Shown here in pieces: positions 47,712 to 57,971 of a stretch of 64,000 nucleotides of DNA. A program made the position numbers and the translations under genes. The stretch is taken from NCBI GenBank assembly GCA_021792635.1, contig JAJYUH010000002.1, forward strand, positions 186,001 to 250,000, read 5' to 3'. The DNA is from Natronospirales bacterium (GTDB lineage: Bacteria > Pseudomonadota > Gammaproteobacteria > Natronospirales > REEB76). The notes under the pieces are model-generated. The model was not told the DNA's origin. It saw nothing but the letters and a program-made list of their open reading frames with translations, and did no database searches. Positions within the stretch are counted from its first letter, which is position 1, and each line of letters begins with the position of its first letter.

Positions 47712-50099
47712 ATGAGCACAACAGCAGAAATGCCGCTGACGGAACAACCGGTCAATATCGAAATAGACGGCAAGACCGTCAAGGCCCGCAAGGGCGAGAT
47801 GATCATGCAGGCCGCTGATCGCGAGGGAGTGTATATCCCGCGCTTCTGTTACCACGAGAAACTTTCAGTCGCGGCCAATTGCCGCATGTGTCTGATTGAA
47901 GCGGAAAAAGCCCCCAAGCCGCTGCCGGCCTGCGCCACGCCGGTGGCGGAGGGCATGAAGATTTTCACGCGCTCGCAGCGGGCTATGGCCGCACAGCGCG
48001 CCACCATGGAGTTTCTGCTCATCAACCATCCGCTCGACTGCCCCATCTGCGACCAGGGCGGTGAATGCGAGTTGCAGGATCTGGCCATGGGCTATGGGCG
48101 GGATATTGCGCGGTTCTCGGAGCGCAAGCGCGTGATCAGGGACGAGAACATCGGGCCGCTCATCTCCACCTTCATGACGCGCTGCATCTACTGCACGCGC
48201 TGTGTGCGCTTCGGCATGGAAATCGCCGGTATCCAGGAGCTGGGTGATACCGGTCGCGGCGAGCATTCGCGCATCGGTACTTATGTAGGCCGCAGCGTGG
48301 ATCACGAATTGTCCGGCAATGTCATAGACATCTGTCCGGTGGGCGCACTCAACTCCAGGCCGTTCAAGATGCACGGCCGCGGCTGGGAGATGACCCGGCA
48401 TGAGACGGTATCCCCCCACGATTGTGTGGGTTCCAACCTCTATGGCCACGTGCTGCGCGGAAAACTGATGCGCACCGTGCCCAGACCCAATGAGGCGGTG
48501 AATGAGACCTGGATTGCCGATCGGGATCGCTTCAGCTATGCCGGCGTCTACAGCGCGGATCGCCTGGAACGCCCGATGCTGAAACAAAACGGCGGCTGGC
48601 ACGAGGTTGACTGGGAGACGGCGCTCGCGGCAGCGGCGAAAATTCTGCGCAGCGTAAACGGTGATGCCGGTATGCTGGCTTCGCCCGGTTCCACCACGGA
48701 AGAGCTCTACCTGCTGCAGAAGCTGGCGCGGGGTCTTGGCATCCACAGCATTGATACGCGTCTGCGCCAGGCGGACTTCCGCGATGACGAGTTTGAGCCG
48801 CTGTTCCCGTGGCTGGGCCAGTCCATCGAAGACCTGGAGAGGCTGGATACCGCTTTCATCATAGGTTCCAACCTGCGCAAGGAAGTACCGCTGCTCGCGC
48901 ATCGCATCCGCAAGGCCGCCCTGCGCGGTGCGGCGGTGATGTTCCTCAATCCGCGCCGCTATGAGTTCCTGTTTCCGCTGACCGCTTATCGCAGTGCGGA
49001 TGCCTATACTTTGCCGGCGGAACTCGCGGCGGTATTGAAGGCCGCGGCGAACACGGCCGGAAAACCATTGCCCGTCCACCTCAAGGATTTCGTGCAGGCC
49101 CAGGCGTCGCAAGCGGAGCACGAAAAAATCGCCGCACAACTGCTGCAGGGCAAGTGCCAGGGGATTCTGCTTGGTCGTCTGGCCCTGTCCCATCCCGCCT
49201 ATGCCGACTTGCGCATGCTGGCGGCGGCGCTCGCCGATGTCACCGGCGCCAAGCTGGGGTATATCTCCGAAGGCGCCAACAGCTCGGGCGCCTGGCTCGC
49301 GGGCGCCGTACCGCACCGCGTCAGCGGCGGCAGGAAAGCCGCCCTCAAGGGTCTCGATGCCCGTGCCATGTTCACGGAGGCGCGCAAGGCCTATGTGCTG
49401 ATGGGCGTGGAACCGGAACTGGATTGCTGGGATGGAGCAGCCGCGCTCGACGCGCTGCAGAAGGCCTCTGTGGTAGCCGTCACTCCGTTTGTGACGGACA
49501 CCATGAAACGCTATGCCGCGGTGCTGTTGCCCGTGTGCAGCTTTGGCGAGACCTCCGGCACCTATGTGAATGCGGAAGGCCGCTGGCAGAGTTTCGCCGG
49601 TATGGCCAAGCCCGTGGGCGAGGCGCGGCCGGGGTGGAAGATTCTGCGGGTACTGGGCAACTTGTGTGAGCTGGAGGGTTTTGAATTCGTGTCTTCGGAG
49701 GAAGTGCGCGCCGAGCTGAAGCAGACTTTGGCTGATATAGCACCGGACAACCGGTTCAAAGGCACGCGCATCCTCAGTGCGGAGCCGCCGGCAAGGGGCT
49801 TCAAGCGCGTGGCCGAGATCCCGCTGTATTCGGTGGACATGCTGGTACGACGCTCCGCACCCCTGCAGGCGACGCACGACGCCGATGCCGCCTGGGTGCT
49901 GCTGTCGCCGGTAGATGCCGGAAAGCTGGGTATCACGGAAAACGCGCGCGTGGCGCTGCAGCATGCGGGTGCGCGCATCACGCTGCCGGCAAAGCTGGAT
50001 GACAGTGTGCAATCTGGCAACGTATTCCTGCCGGCAGGCATTGCGGCCACCGCAGGCTTCGCACCGCTGTATGCCGGTGTGGAACTGGAGCGAGCCTGA
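47712..50099 (+). CDS. nuoG: NADH-quinone oxidoreductase subunit G
   Basis: This 795-residue iron-sulfur subunit has an N-terminal [2Fe-2S] site ([17 protein letters not shown], ending PLPAC) and the His-ligated [4Fe-4S] [17 protein letters not shown] near residue 103. A second [4Fe-4S], [16 protein letters not shown], follows near 159. The remainder is a molybdopterin-oxidoreductase-like domain without cofactor function. ATG 47712 is 8 bases after nuoF, and its stop overlaps nuoH. Confidence 0.98.
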   Translation: MSTTAEMPLTEQPVNIEIDGKTVKARKGEMIMQAADREGVYIPRFCYHEKLSVAANCRMCLIEAEKAPKPLPACATPVAEGMKIFTRSQRAMAAQRATMEFLLINHPLDCPICDQGGECELQDLAMGYGRDIARFSERKRVIRDENIGPLISTFMTRCIYCTRCVRFGMEIAGIQELGDTGRGEHSRIGTYVGRSVDHELSGNVIDICPVGALNSRPFKMHGRGWEMTRHETVSPHDCVGSNLYGHVLRGKLMRTVPRPNEAVNETWIADRDRFSYAGVYSADRLERPMLKQNGGWHEVDWETALAAAAKILRSVNGDAGMLASPGSTTEELYLLQKLARGLGIHSIDTRLRQADFRDDEFEPLFPWLGQSIEDLERLDTAFIIGSNLRKEVPLLAHRIRKAALRGAAVMFLNPRRYEFLFPLTAYRSADAYTLPAELAAVLKAAANTAGKPLPVHLKDFVQAQASQAEHEKIAAQLLQGKCQGILLGRLALSHPAYADLRMLAAALADVTGAKLGYISEGANSSGAWLAGAVPHRVSGGRKAALKGLDARAMFTEARKAYVLMGVEPELDCWDGAAALDALQKASVVAVTPFVTDTMKRYAAVLLPVCSFGETSGTYVNAEGRWQSFAGMAKPVGEARPGWKILRVLGNLCELEGFEFVSSEEVRAELKQTLADIAPDNRFKGTRILSAEPPARGFKRVAEIPLYSVDMLVRRSAPLQATHDADAAWVLLSPVDAGKLGITENARVALQHAGARITLPAKLDDSVQSGNVFLPAGIAATAGFAPLYAGVELERA

Positions 50100-51196
50100 T
50101 GTCAGAACTGTTGACCCAATTGCATGCATTCTGGAGCGCGCTGACAACCTACTGGGTGTCACTGCCGTTCGGCTGGCAACTGACGCTGAAATCCCTTGCC
50201 GGCATCGTCGCGATCATGCTGCCGCTTATCCTGACGGTGGCTTACCTGACTTTGGCCGAGCGGCGCATTATCGGTTTTATGCAGGTGCGCATGGGGCCGA
50301 ATCGAGTCGGTCCCTGGGGCTTGCTGCAGCCATTCGCGGATGTGCTGAAACTCGTATTCAAGGAGGTAATTCTTCCCACCAATGCCAACCGCTTCCTGTT
50401 TATCATTGCACCGGTCATTTCCATCTCCACGGCTTTTGCCGCCTGGGCGGTGGTCCCCTTCAGCAATGGCGTGTTGCTGTCCAATGCCAATGCCGGTCTT
50501 TTATATATTCTGGCACTCACATCATTCGGCGTGTACGGCATCATTCTGTCCGGCTGGGCCTCCAATTCCAAATACGCCTTCCTGGGCGCGATGCGCTCGG
50601 CGGCACAGATGGTGTCCTACGAGATCGCCATGGGTTTCGCCCTGGTGGGTGTGCTCATGGCCAGCCAGAGCCTCAATCTCAATGACATTGTGCTGGCTCA
50701 GAATGGCGGATTCTCACACTGGTTCTGGCTGCCGCTGCTGCCGCTGTTTGTCATTTACTTTGTTTCCGGTGTGGCGGAAACCAACCGTGCCCCGTTCGAC
50801 GTGGCGGAGGGCGAATCGGAAATCGTCGCGGGGTTCCATGTGGAATACTCCGGCACGGCATTCGCTGCGTTTTTCCTTGCGGAATACGCCAATATGATCC
50901 TGATTTCCGCCCTGGCCGCCACCTTGTTCTGGGGTGGCTGGCTGTCGCCGGTACAGGGCTGGCACTTTCTGGAAGGCACGTCTCTGGCCTTCCTGATGCA
51001 CACAAGCTTTATATGGTTTGCCGTCAAAACCTGTGTCTTTCTTTATGCCTTCCTGTGGTTCCGCGCGACCTTTCCGCGCTATCGCTATGACCAGATCATG
51101 CGCCTCGGCTGGAAGGTATTCATTCCCATCACCATCCTGTGGCTGGTGCTGGAGGGCGCGGCCATTGTGCTGAAGATTCCACCCTGGTTCGCGTGA
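50099..51196 (+). CDS. nuoH: NADH-quinone oxidoreductase subunit H
   Basis: This 365-residue membrane subunit with about eight helices docks the peripheral arm. Motifs are [20 protein letters not shown] near residue 58, [15 protein letters not shown] near 78 and [20 protein letters not shown] near 227. The HyfC-like subunit at 15038-15988 shows weaker versions of the same motifs. Confidence 0.99.
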   Translation: MSELLTQLHAFWSALTTYWVSLPFGWQLTLKSLAGIVAIMLPLILTVAYLTLAERRIIGFMQVRMGPNRVGPWGLLQPFADVLKLVFKEVILPTNANRFLFIIAPVISISTAFAAWAVVPFSNGVLLSNANAGLLYILALTSFGVYGIILSGWASNSKYAFLGAMRSAAQMVSYEIAMGFALVGVLMASQSLNLNDIVLAQNGGFSHWFWLPLLPLFVIYFVSGVAETNRAPFDVAEGESEIVAGFHVEYSGTAFAAFFLAEYANMILISALAATLFWGGWLSPVQGWHFLEGTSLAFLMHTSFIWFAVKTCVFLYAFLWFRATFPRYRYDQIMRLGWKVFIPITILWLVLEGAAIVLKIPPWFA

Positions 51197-51203
51197 GAGC
51201 ACC

Positions 51204-51692
51204 ATGAACGCAGTGCGCAGTTGGATCAGGAGCCTGTTGCTGGTGGAACTGTTCCAGGGCCTGGGGCTCACGGGAAAGCTGTTTTTCGCCCGCAAGGTGA
51301 CCATCCGTTATCCGGAAGAGAAAACACCCAAATCGCCGCGCTATCGCGGTCTGCACGCCCAGCGCCGCTATGCCAACGGCGAGGAGCGCTGCATCGCCTG
51401 CAAGTTGTGTGAGGCGGTGTGTCCGGCGCTGGCCATCACCATTGACTCGGAGCAGCGCGAGGACGGCACGCGCCGCACCACGCGCTACGACATTGACCTG
51501 TTCAAGTGCATTTACTGCGGTTTTTGCGAGGAAGCCTGCCCGGTGGATGCCATCGTGGAAACCGGCATTACCGAATTCCATTTTGAAAAGCGCGGTGAGC
51601 AGATCATGACCAAGGAAAAACTGCTGGCCATCGGCGACAGATATGAGGCGCAGATCGCCGCCGAACGCGCGGCCGATGCGCCGTACCGCTGA
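51204..51692 (+). CDS. nuoI: NADH-quinone oxidoreductase subunit I
   Basis: This 162-residue ferredoxin-type subunit carries clusters N6a and N6b, bound by [16 protein letters not shown] near residue 63 and [16 protein letters not shown] near 102. An N-terminal amphipathic helix ([20 protein letters not shown]) lies on the membrane. It follows nuoH by 7 bases. Confidence 0.99.
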   Translation: MNAVRSWIRSLLLVELFQGLGLTGKLFFARKVTIRYPEEKTPKSPRYRGLHAQRRYANGEERCIACKLCEAVCPALAITIDSEQREDGTRRTTRYDIDLFKCIYCGFCEEACPVDAIVETGITEFHFEKRGEQIMTKEKLLAIGDRYEAQIAAERAADAPYR

Positions 51693-51703
51693 GGACCGGG
51701 AAT

Positions 51704-52321
51704 ATGGTACAGACCGTTGTTTTCATCGTGCTGGCGGCGATCCTGGTCGGCTCCGCTCTCGGCGTCATCAGCGCGCGCAACCCGGTGCATTCAGCCTTGT
51801 TCCTGGTGCTGGCTTTTGTCACCAGCGCCGGCCTGTGGATTCTGCTGGAAGCGGAATTTCTCGCGCTGGTGCTGGTGCTGGTGTACGTGGGTGCGGTCAT
51901 GGTGCTGTTCCTGTTCGTGGTGATGATGCTGGATATAGACACCGACACCCTGCGTCAGGGGTTTGTGCGCTATGCGCCGCTTGGCGTGGTGGTGGCGGCC
52001 GTGGTGGTGGTGGAAATCGGTTACGTGGTGTGGACGCGGAAACTCGGGGTGACGCTCGGTACGCCGGTACCCCATGCCGCGAATTACAGTAATACCCGTG
52101 CACTGGGCGACGTGATCTATACAACCTATGCCTATCCCTTTGAACTGGCGGCGGTGATTCTGCTGGTAGGCATCGTGGCGGCCATCGCGCTGACCCTGCG
52201 TCGTCGCCCGGGTACCCGCAGTCAGAACCCCGCAAAACAGGTGCGCGTCAGCGCCAAGCGCGGCCGCATCCGGCTGGTCAAGATGCCATCGGGTCACGGC
52301 CGGGGAGGAGAAGCACCATGA
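51704..52321 (+). CDS. nuoJ: NADH-quinone oxidoreductase subunit J
   Basis: This 205-residue membrane subunit has five helices. The pi-bulge helix region reads [22 protein letters not shown] near residue 52. The C-terminal tail (residues ~168-205) is basic ([20 protein letters not shown]) and ends inside the nuoK start. Confidence 0.98.
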   Translation: MVQTVVFIVLAAILVGSALGVISARNPVHSALFLVLAFVTSAGLWILLEAEFLALVLVLVYVGAVMVLFLFVVMMLDIDTDTLRQGFVRYAPLGVVVAAVVVVEIGYVVWTRKLGVTLGTPVPHAANYSNTRALGDVIYTTYAYPFELAAVILLVGIVAAIALTLRRRPGTRSQNPAKQVRVSAKRGRIRLVKMPSGHGRGGEAP

Positions 52322-52626
52322 CCGTCACCCTGTTTGATTTCCTGGCCCTGAGCGGCGTGCTGTTTGCCATCGGCATGGCGGGCGTGTTCCTGAACCGCAA
52401 GAACCTGATTCTGCTGCTCATGTGCATTGAACTGATGCTGCTGGCGGCAAATTTCAATTTCATCGCTTTTTCGCGTTACCTCAACGACCCCGCAGGACAG
52501 GTATTCGTATTCTTCATTCTCACAGTGGCCGCAGCCGAGGCTGCCATCGGTCTTGCCATCCTGGTGGTGCTGTTCCGCAACCGCCAAAGTATCAATGTTG
52601 AAGAACTGGACAGTATGAAGGGCTGA
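52318..52626 (+). CDS. nuoK: NADH-quinone oxidoreductase subunit K
   Basis: This 102-residue three-helix subunit has the two conserved membrane glutamates in [16 protein letters not shown] near residue 36 and [14 protein letters not shown] near 72. ATG 52318 overlaps the nuoJ stop and GGGGAGGAG precedes it. Confidence 0.98.
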   Translation: MTVTLFDFLALSGVLFAIGMAGVFLNRKNLILLLMCIELMLLAANFNFIAFSRYLNDPAGQVFVFFILTVAAAEAAIGLAILVVLFRNRQSINVEELDSMKG

Positions 52627-52627
52627 T

Positions 52628-54658
52628 ATGAATCCGGCGATGCCAACCATTTTCCTCATCATCGTGCTGGCGCCGCTGGCGGCGGCAATTATCGCCGGCA
52701 TTTTCATGCGCTTTATCCCGCGCCCTGTTTCACATTGGGTGACCACCCTGGGTGTGGCCTTATCGTTTGTGTTGTCGGTGTATGTGCTCTGGCAGATGTT
52801 GTACAAGGGCATGGGCAACCTCAACGTCACCGTATACAACTGGGGCGTGGTGGACAACGTGCAATTTCAGGTGGGCTTTCTGATGGACCGCCTGACAGCG
52901 CTTATGATCACCGTGGTGAGTTTTGTCTCGCTGATGGTGCATGTCTATACCATCGGCTACATGGCGGATGACCCGGGTTACAAGCGCTTTTTCAGTTACA
53001 TTGCCCTGTTCACCTTTTCCATGCTCATGCTGGTGATGGCAAACAATTTCCTGCAGTTGTTCTTCGGCTGGGAAGCGGTGGGGCTGGTGTCCTACCTGCT
53101 CATCGGTTTCTGGTACACCCGGCCCACGGCCATCTATGCCGGCCTCAAGGCCTTCCTGGTGAATCGCGTGGGAGATTTCGGCTTCCTGCTGGGCATCGCC
53201 CTGGTGCTCACCTATACCGGCAGCGTGAATTACGCCGCGGTGTTTGCCTATGCGCCGCAGCTCGCCGGCCAGCACATCCAGCTCTTCCCGGGCCTGGCCT
53301 GGTCGGTACCCACGGTTATCTGCATCCTGCTGTTCGTGGGCGCCATGGGCAAGTCCGCACAGGTGCCGCTGCACGTGTGGCTGCCGGATTCCATGGAAGG
53401 CCCGACACCCATCTCGGCGCTGATACACGCCGCCACCATGGTGACCGCCGGCATCTTCATGGTGGCGCGCATGTCGCCGCTGTTTGAACTCTCGGATACG
53501 GCGCTGTCGGTGGTGATGATCATCGGCGCCATCACCGCCTTCTTCATGGGTCTGGTGGGTATCGTGCAGAACGACATCAAGCGCGTGATCGCCTATTCGA
53601 CGCTTTCACAACTGGGTTACATGGCAGTCGCCCTGGGCGCCTCCGCCTATGCAGCCGGTATCTTCCATTTGATGACGCACGCCTTCTTCAAGGCATTGCT
53701 GTTTTTGGCGGCGGGCTCGGTGATCATCGCCATGCACCACGAACAGGATATGCGCCGCATGGGCGGTCTGCGCAAGTACATGCCCATCACCTATGTCACA
53801 TTCCTGATAGGCTCGCTCGCGCTGATCGCTTTCCCAGGATTCGCCGGGTTTTTTTCCAAGGACACCATCATTGCGGCGGTACATGACTCACGGCGCGCGG
53901 GCGCCGGTTTTGCGTACTGGTGCGTGCTGTTGGGGGTATTCGTAACCGCGCTGTACACCTTCCGCATGTTTTTCATGACATTCCACGGCAAAGAGCGTTT
54001 CGTGGTGGAACCGGGCGGCAAGCATGATCACGGGCATGAAGATCACGCAAGTGAGGAACATCTTGCACCCGGCCATCTGGTCCATCCGCCGAAGGAATCC
54101 CCCTGGGTGGTCACCGTGCCGTTGATCTTGTTGGCCATCCCATCGCTGTTCATCGGCTGGTTGACAATACAACCGGTGCTGTACGGCGGTTTCTTCGGCT
54201 CGTCCATTTATGTGGCACCCAGTCATCACGTCATGCAGAGGCTCACCGGTGAATTCCATGGTGCCGCCAGCATGGTGAAGGAAAGCGTGACTTCACCCGC
54301 GCTCTACCTGGCACTGGCCGGAGTTTTCGTGGCCTGGTTTTTCTACCTGTATGCGCCGCGGTTGCCGGCCCTGCTGGCGCAGAAACTCAGCACCTTCTAT
54401 CAATTGCTGTTCCACAAGTTCTATTTCGACGAGATCTACGCGTTTTTCATTGCCGGTGGCACGCGCGGCCTGGGCAACGCGCTGTGGAAGGGCGGAGATG
54501 GTGCCGTCATTGACGGCGTGCTGGTGAACGGTTCGGCGCGGGCAGTGGGCTGGTTATCCGGTATTCTGCGCCGCGGCCAGTCCGGATACCTGTACCACTA
54601 TGCCTTTGCCATGATCGTGGGCCTGTGCCTGTTGCTGGGCTGGCTGCTGTTGCGGTAG
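52628..54658 (+). CDS. nuoL: NADH-quinone oxidoreductase subunit L
   Basis: This 676-residue antiporter-like subunit has 16 or so helices and a C-terminal lateral helix. Pump residues are in FFGWEAVGLVSYLLIGFWY near 145, MGKSAQVPLHVWLPDSMEG near 240, and KRVIAYSTLSQLGYM near 318. A His/Asp/Glu-rich loop (HDHGHEDHASEEH) lies near residues 465-478. Confidence 0.99.
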   Translation: MNPAMPTIFLIIVLAPLAAAIIAGIFMRFIPRPVSHWVTTLGVALSFVLSVYVLWQMLYKGMGNLNVTVYNWGVVDNVQFQVGFLMDRLTALMITVVSFVSLMVHVYTIGYMADDPGYKRFFSYIALFTFSMLMLVMANNFLQLFFGWEAVGLVSYLLIGFWYTRPTAIYAGLKAFLVNRVGDFGFLLGIALVLTYTGSVNYAAVFAYAPQLAGQHIQLFPGLAWSVPTVICILLFVGAMGKSAQVPLHVWLPDSMEGPTPISALIHAATMVTAGIFMVARMSPLFELSDTALSVVMIIGAITAFFMGLVGIVQNDIKRVIAYSTLSQLGYMAVALGASAYAAGIFHLMTHAFFKALLFLAAGSVIIAMHHEQDMRRMGGLRKYMPITYVTFLIGSLALIAFPGFAGFFSKDTIIAAVHDSRRAGAGFAYWCVLLGVFVTALYTFRMFFMTFHGKERFVVEPGGKHDHGHEDHASEEHLAPGHLVHPPKESPWVVTVPLILLAIPSLFIGWLTIQPVLYGGFFGSSIYVAPSHHVMQRLTGEFHGAASMVKESVTSPALYLALAGVFVAWFFYLYAPRLPALLAQKLSTFYQLLFHKFYFDEIYAFFIAGGTRGLGNALWKGGDGAVIDGVLVNGSARAVGWLSGILRRGQSGYLYHYAFAMIVGLCLLLGWLLLR

Positions 54659-54670
54659 CGGAAACACATC

Positions 54671-56185
54671 ATGACCACACACTTCCCCATCCTGAGCGTG
54701 TTGCTGTGGCTGCCCATCGCCGGCGGCGTCATTGTGCTTCTGGCGGGGCGGGTGGCACCCAGGTGGGTACGCTGGCTGGCATTGTTTTTCTCCGTCCTGG
54801 TGTTTGCCATCAGTGTGCCTCTGTGGACCCAGTTCAACACCGGTACCGCGGCCATGCAGTTCGTGGAGAACCTGCCCTGGATCCGGACTTTCCACGTTCA
54901 TTATCATCTGGGTGTGGACGGCATCTCCATGCCGCTGATTCTGCTCACCACCTTCATGACCGTGCTGGTGGTAATCGCCGGCTGGGAAGTGGTGCACTAC
55001 AAGCTCGCCCAATACATGGCGGCTTTCCTCATCATGGAAGGGCTCATGAACGGCGTGTTCTCGGCCCTGGACGGCCTGCTGTTTTACGTGCTGTGGGAAG
55101 CCATGCTGATCCCGATGTTTCTGATCATCGGTATCTGGGGCGGTCCGCGACGCGTATATGCCAGCATCAAGTTTTTTTTGTACACCTTCCTGGGTTCGGT
55201 GCTCATGCTGGTGGCCATCATCTACATGTACGTGAAATCCGGCAGCTACGACATCCTGACCTTTCAGCAAATGCCGCTTGGCATGACTGCCCAGGTGCTC
55301 ATTTTTCTGGCTTTCCTGGCGGCGTTTGCCGTGAAGGTTCCCATGTGGCCGGTGCATACTTGGCTGCCGGACGCCCATGTGGAAGCGCCCACCGGCGGCT
55401 CGGTGATTCTCGCGGCCATCCTGCTCAAAATGGGTGCCTACGGTTTCCTGCGTTTCAGCCTGCCCATTGCCCCGGATGCGAGCCACGCGCTCATGTGGGT
55501 CATCATCGCACTGTCGCTGATCGCCATCATCTATATCGGTTTCGTGGCCGTCGTACAGACGGATATGAAGAAGCTGGTGGCCTATTCCTCCGTTGCGCAC
55601 ATGGGTTTCGTCACCCTGGGTTTCTTCATCCTGTTCGTCATTTTTGCGAAGACCGCGAGCACCAGCGGTACGGTCATGGGCGTGGAGGGCGGCCTGGTGC
55701 AGATGATCTCCCACGGTTTTGTTTCCGGTGCACTGTTTCTGTGCGTGGGCGTGCTGTATGACCGGTTGCACACCCGTGAGATCAATGCCTACGGCGGCGT
55801 CATCAACATGATGCCGGCATTCGCATTTTTCATGGTGTTGTTCGCCATGGCCAATGTCGGTCTGCCGGGCACTTCCGGTTTCGTGGGCGAGTGGATGGTG
55901 ATCCTCACCAGCATGAAGGCCGGTTTCTGGATCGCTTTCGGTGCCGCATTCACCCTGTTCCTGGGCGCAGCCTATACATTGTGGCTGGTGAAGCGCGTGC
56001 TTTACGGCCCGGTGGGCAATGATCGCGTTGCCGCGATGCGGGACATCAGCAAGCGCGAATTCATCGTCCTCGGTCTGTGCGCCGTTCCGGTGATCGTGAT
56101 CGGGATCTGGCCGGCGCCGCTGCTCGATGTGATGCACGCTTCGGTGGTGAATCTGGTGCACCAGGCGGTGCAGTCAAAACTCTAA
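54671..56185 (+). CDS. nuoM: NADH-quinone oxidoreductase subunit M
   Basis: This 504-residue antiporter-like subunit has the acidic residue in YVLWEAMLIPMFLIIGIWGG near residue 142, the lysine in FAVKVPMWPVHTWLPDAHVE near 222, and KKLVAYSSVAHMGFVTLG near 300. It follows nuoL by 12 bases. Confidence 0.99.
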   Translation: MTTHFPILSVLLWLPIAGGVIVLLAGRVAPRWVRWLALFFSVLVFAISVPLWTQFNTGTAAMQFVENLPWIRTFHVHYHLGVDGISMPLILLTTFMTVLVVIAGWEVVHYKLAQYMAAFLIMEGLMNGVFSALDGLLFYVLWEAMLIPMFLIIGIWGGPRRVYASIKFFLYTFLGSVLMLVAIIYMYVKSGSYDILTFQQMPLGMTAQVLIFLAFLAAFAVKVPMWPVHTWLPDAHVEAPTGGSVILAAILLKMGAYGFLRFSLPIAPDASHALMWVIIALSLIAIIYIGFVAVVQTDMKKLVAYSSVAHMGFVTLGFFILFVIFAKTASTSGTVMGVEGGLVQMISHGFVSGALFLCVGVLYDRLHTREINAYGGVINMMPAFAFFMVLFAMANVGLPGTSGFVGEWMVILTSMKAGFWIAFGAAFTLFLGAAYTLWLVKRVLYGPVGNDRVAAMRDISKREFIVLGLCAVPVIVIGIWPAPLLDVMHASVVNLVHQAVQSKL

Positions 56186-56207
56186 GTACTGATTTTTGAG
56201 GGAGCCC

Positions 56208-57650
56208 ATGACTTTTACGCTGCCAGCTTTCACTCCGGCAATCCCCGAGATGTTCGTGCTCGGGATGGGCTGTTTTATCCTGTTGGTGGACGTGTTCCTC
56301 AGTGACCGCCACCGCCTGGTGACATATTGGCTGTCCCTGGCCACCGTTGCCGCCACCGCCTGGCTGACGGTGACCATCGCCGAGAACGCCGGGCTGCTCA
56401 CCTTCGGCGACATGTTCGTCAATGACAGCATGGGCAATGTGCTCAAGCTGTTTACCTATCTGACGGTGGCGCTGACCTTTCTGTATTCGCGCGATTACCT
56501 CACCGACCGCAATCTGTTCAAGGGCGAGTTCTATGTGTTGGGCCTGTTCGGCATGCTCGGCATGATGGTAATGATCTCGGCACATAACTTCATCACCATC
56601 TATCTCGGTCTCGAACTTTTATCCCTGTCGTTGTACGCCATGGTGGCGCTGGATCGCGATTCCCCGGCGGCTTCCGAGGCTGCCATGAAATACTTCGTGT
56701 TGGGCGCCATCGCCTCCGGTATATTGCTTTACGGCATGTCGCTGCTCTACGGTGCAACCGGTACGCTGGATATCACGAAGCTGGGGGTGCATATCGCCGA
56801 AGCACCGGAAATCGGCATCGGTGTGACCTTCGCCCTGGGCTTCATCATCGTGGGTCTGTGCTTCAAACTTGGCGCCGTGCCGTTCCATATGTGGCTGCCC
56901 GATGTGTATGAAGGTGCGAACACGCCCGTGACGCTCTACGTGGGTTCGGCGCCCAAGATCGCCGCTTTCGCGCTGTTCATGCGTCTGCTGGTGGAAGGAC
57001 TCGGCGGATTGCGTGCCGAATGGCGCACGATGCTCATCGTGCTGTCCATCCTGTCCATGGCCATCGGCAGTATCGTGGCCATCGTACAAACCAACCTGAA
57101 ACGCCTGCTGGCCTATTCCACCATTTCCCATGTGGGATACATCCTCATGGGCATTCTCGTCGGCACCACTGCCGGTTATCAAGCCGCCATGTTCTATGTC
57201 ATCACCTATGTGATTATGGCCGCCGCGGCTTTCGGCATCATCATCCTGCTGGCACGCAAAGGTTTTGAATCCGACCGTCTGGAAGACTTCAAAGGGCTTA
57301 ACGATCGCAGTCCCTGGTTTGCTGCCATGATGCTGATCGTGATGTTCGGCATGGCCGGCGTGCCCCCATTCGTGGGCTTCTTTGGCAAACTCTATGTGTT
57401 GCGCGCGGTCATTGACGCCGGCATGACTTGGCTTGCGGTAGTCGGCGTGATTTTCGCCATTATCAGCGCCTTCTACTATTTGAAAGTGGTGAAGCTCATG
57501 TATTTCGATCGTGCCCCCGAGGGCGCGAAGCCGGTTGCGGCGAGCCTTGACATGTGCTGGGTGCTGTCCGGTAACGGTCTTGCCATTCTGCTGCTGGGTG
57601 TGCTGCCGGGTCCGCTGATGGCGCTGTGCGCCAGGGTCATCAACTTCTGA
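56208..57650 (+). CDS. nuoN: NADH-quinone oxidoreductase subunit N
   Basis: This 480-residue antiporter-like subunit closest to NuoH/J/K has GLELLSLSLYAMVALDRDS near residue 131, FKLGAVPFHMWLPDVYEGAN near 220 and KRLLAYSTISHVGYILMG near 300. ATG 56208 follows GAGGGAG. It closes the nuo operon; tRNA-fMet follows. Confidence 0.98.
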   Translation: MTFTLPAFTPAIPEMFVLGMGCFILLVDVFLSDRHRLVTYWLSLATVAATAWLTVTIAENAGLLTFGDMFVNDSMGNVLKLFTYLTVALTFLYSRDYLTDRNLFKGEFYVLGLFGMLGMMVMISAHNFITIYLGLELLSLSLYAMVALDRDSPAASEAAMKYFVLGAIASGILLYGMSLLYGATGTLDITKLGVHIAEAPEIGIGVTFALGFIIVGLCFKLGAVPFHMWLPDVYEGANTPVTLYVGSAPKIAAFALFMRLLVEGLGGLRAEWRTMLIVLSILSMAIGSIVAIVQTNLKRLLAYSTISHVGYILMGILVGTTAGYQAAMFYVITYVIMAAAAFGIIILLARKGFESDRLEDFKGLNDRSPWFAAMMLIVMFGMAGVPPFVGFFGKLYVLRAVIDAGMTWLAVVGVIFAIISAFYYLKVVKLMYFDRAPEGAKPVAASLDMCWVLSGNGLAILLLGVLPGPLMALCARVINF

Positions 57651-57695
57651 CAAGGCTCGGGCGGTGCAACCGGGTGCATGGCGCGCGCGGTTGCC

Positions 57696-57724
57696 TTGAA
57701 AAACACCTCTCCCTCCTATATAGT
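57696..57724 (+). promoter_or_regulatory. Sigma70 promoter of tRNA-fMet
   Basis: TTGAAA at 57696-57701 and TATAGT at 57719-57724 are separated by 17 bases. The tRNA begins 15 bases after the -10 box. Confidence 0.65.
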
Positions 57725-57738
57725 CCGCGGCTGCCGAG

Positions 57739-57815
57739 TGCGGGGTGGAGCAGTCTGGCAGCTCGTCGGGCTCATAACCCGAAGGTCGCAGGTTCAAATC
57801 CTGCCCCCGCTACCA
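57739..57815 (+). tRNA. metY: Initiator tRNA-fMet (anticodon CAT)
   Basis: This 77-nt tRNA carries anticodon CAT in the loop of TCGGGCTCATAACCCGA, whose three G:C pairs mark initiators. The acceptor is T-GCGGGG with CCCCGC-T-ACCA, so position 1:72 is a U:U mismatch, keeping the unpaired end required for formylation. CCA is encoded. T-loop GGTTCAAATCC. In E. coli the matching metY lies before rimP; here 3 kb intervene. Confidence 0.97.
57800..57814 (+). repeat. Left copy of 15-bp direct repeat (tRNA-fMet 3' end)
   Basis: CCTGCCCCCGCTACC is the 3' part of the T-arm and acceptor stem of tRNA-fMet. The identical 15 bases recur at 60890-60904. The repeat pair brackets fabB, fabA and the DksA-like gene. 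Confidence 0.85.
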
Positions 57816-57971
57816 TCATTTCCCGTCCTCCATCCGTCTTGGGGGAGGTCTTCCGCGCCAGCAGCGGCCCGACCGGTGTTCTGGCTGTGAATTTCCGGCA
57901 GCCTCTGCTCCACGCCGCCTGCAACGTAATCCCGCCAAACCTGGTTTATGCCTGCGCGGCCGTGAGTGCGC

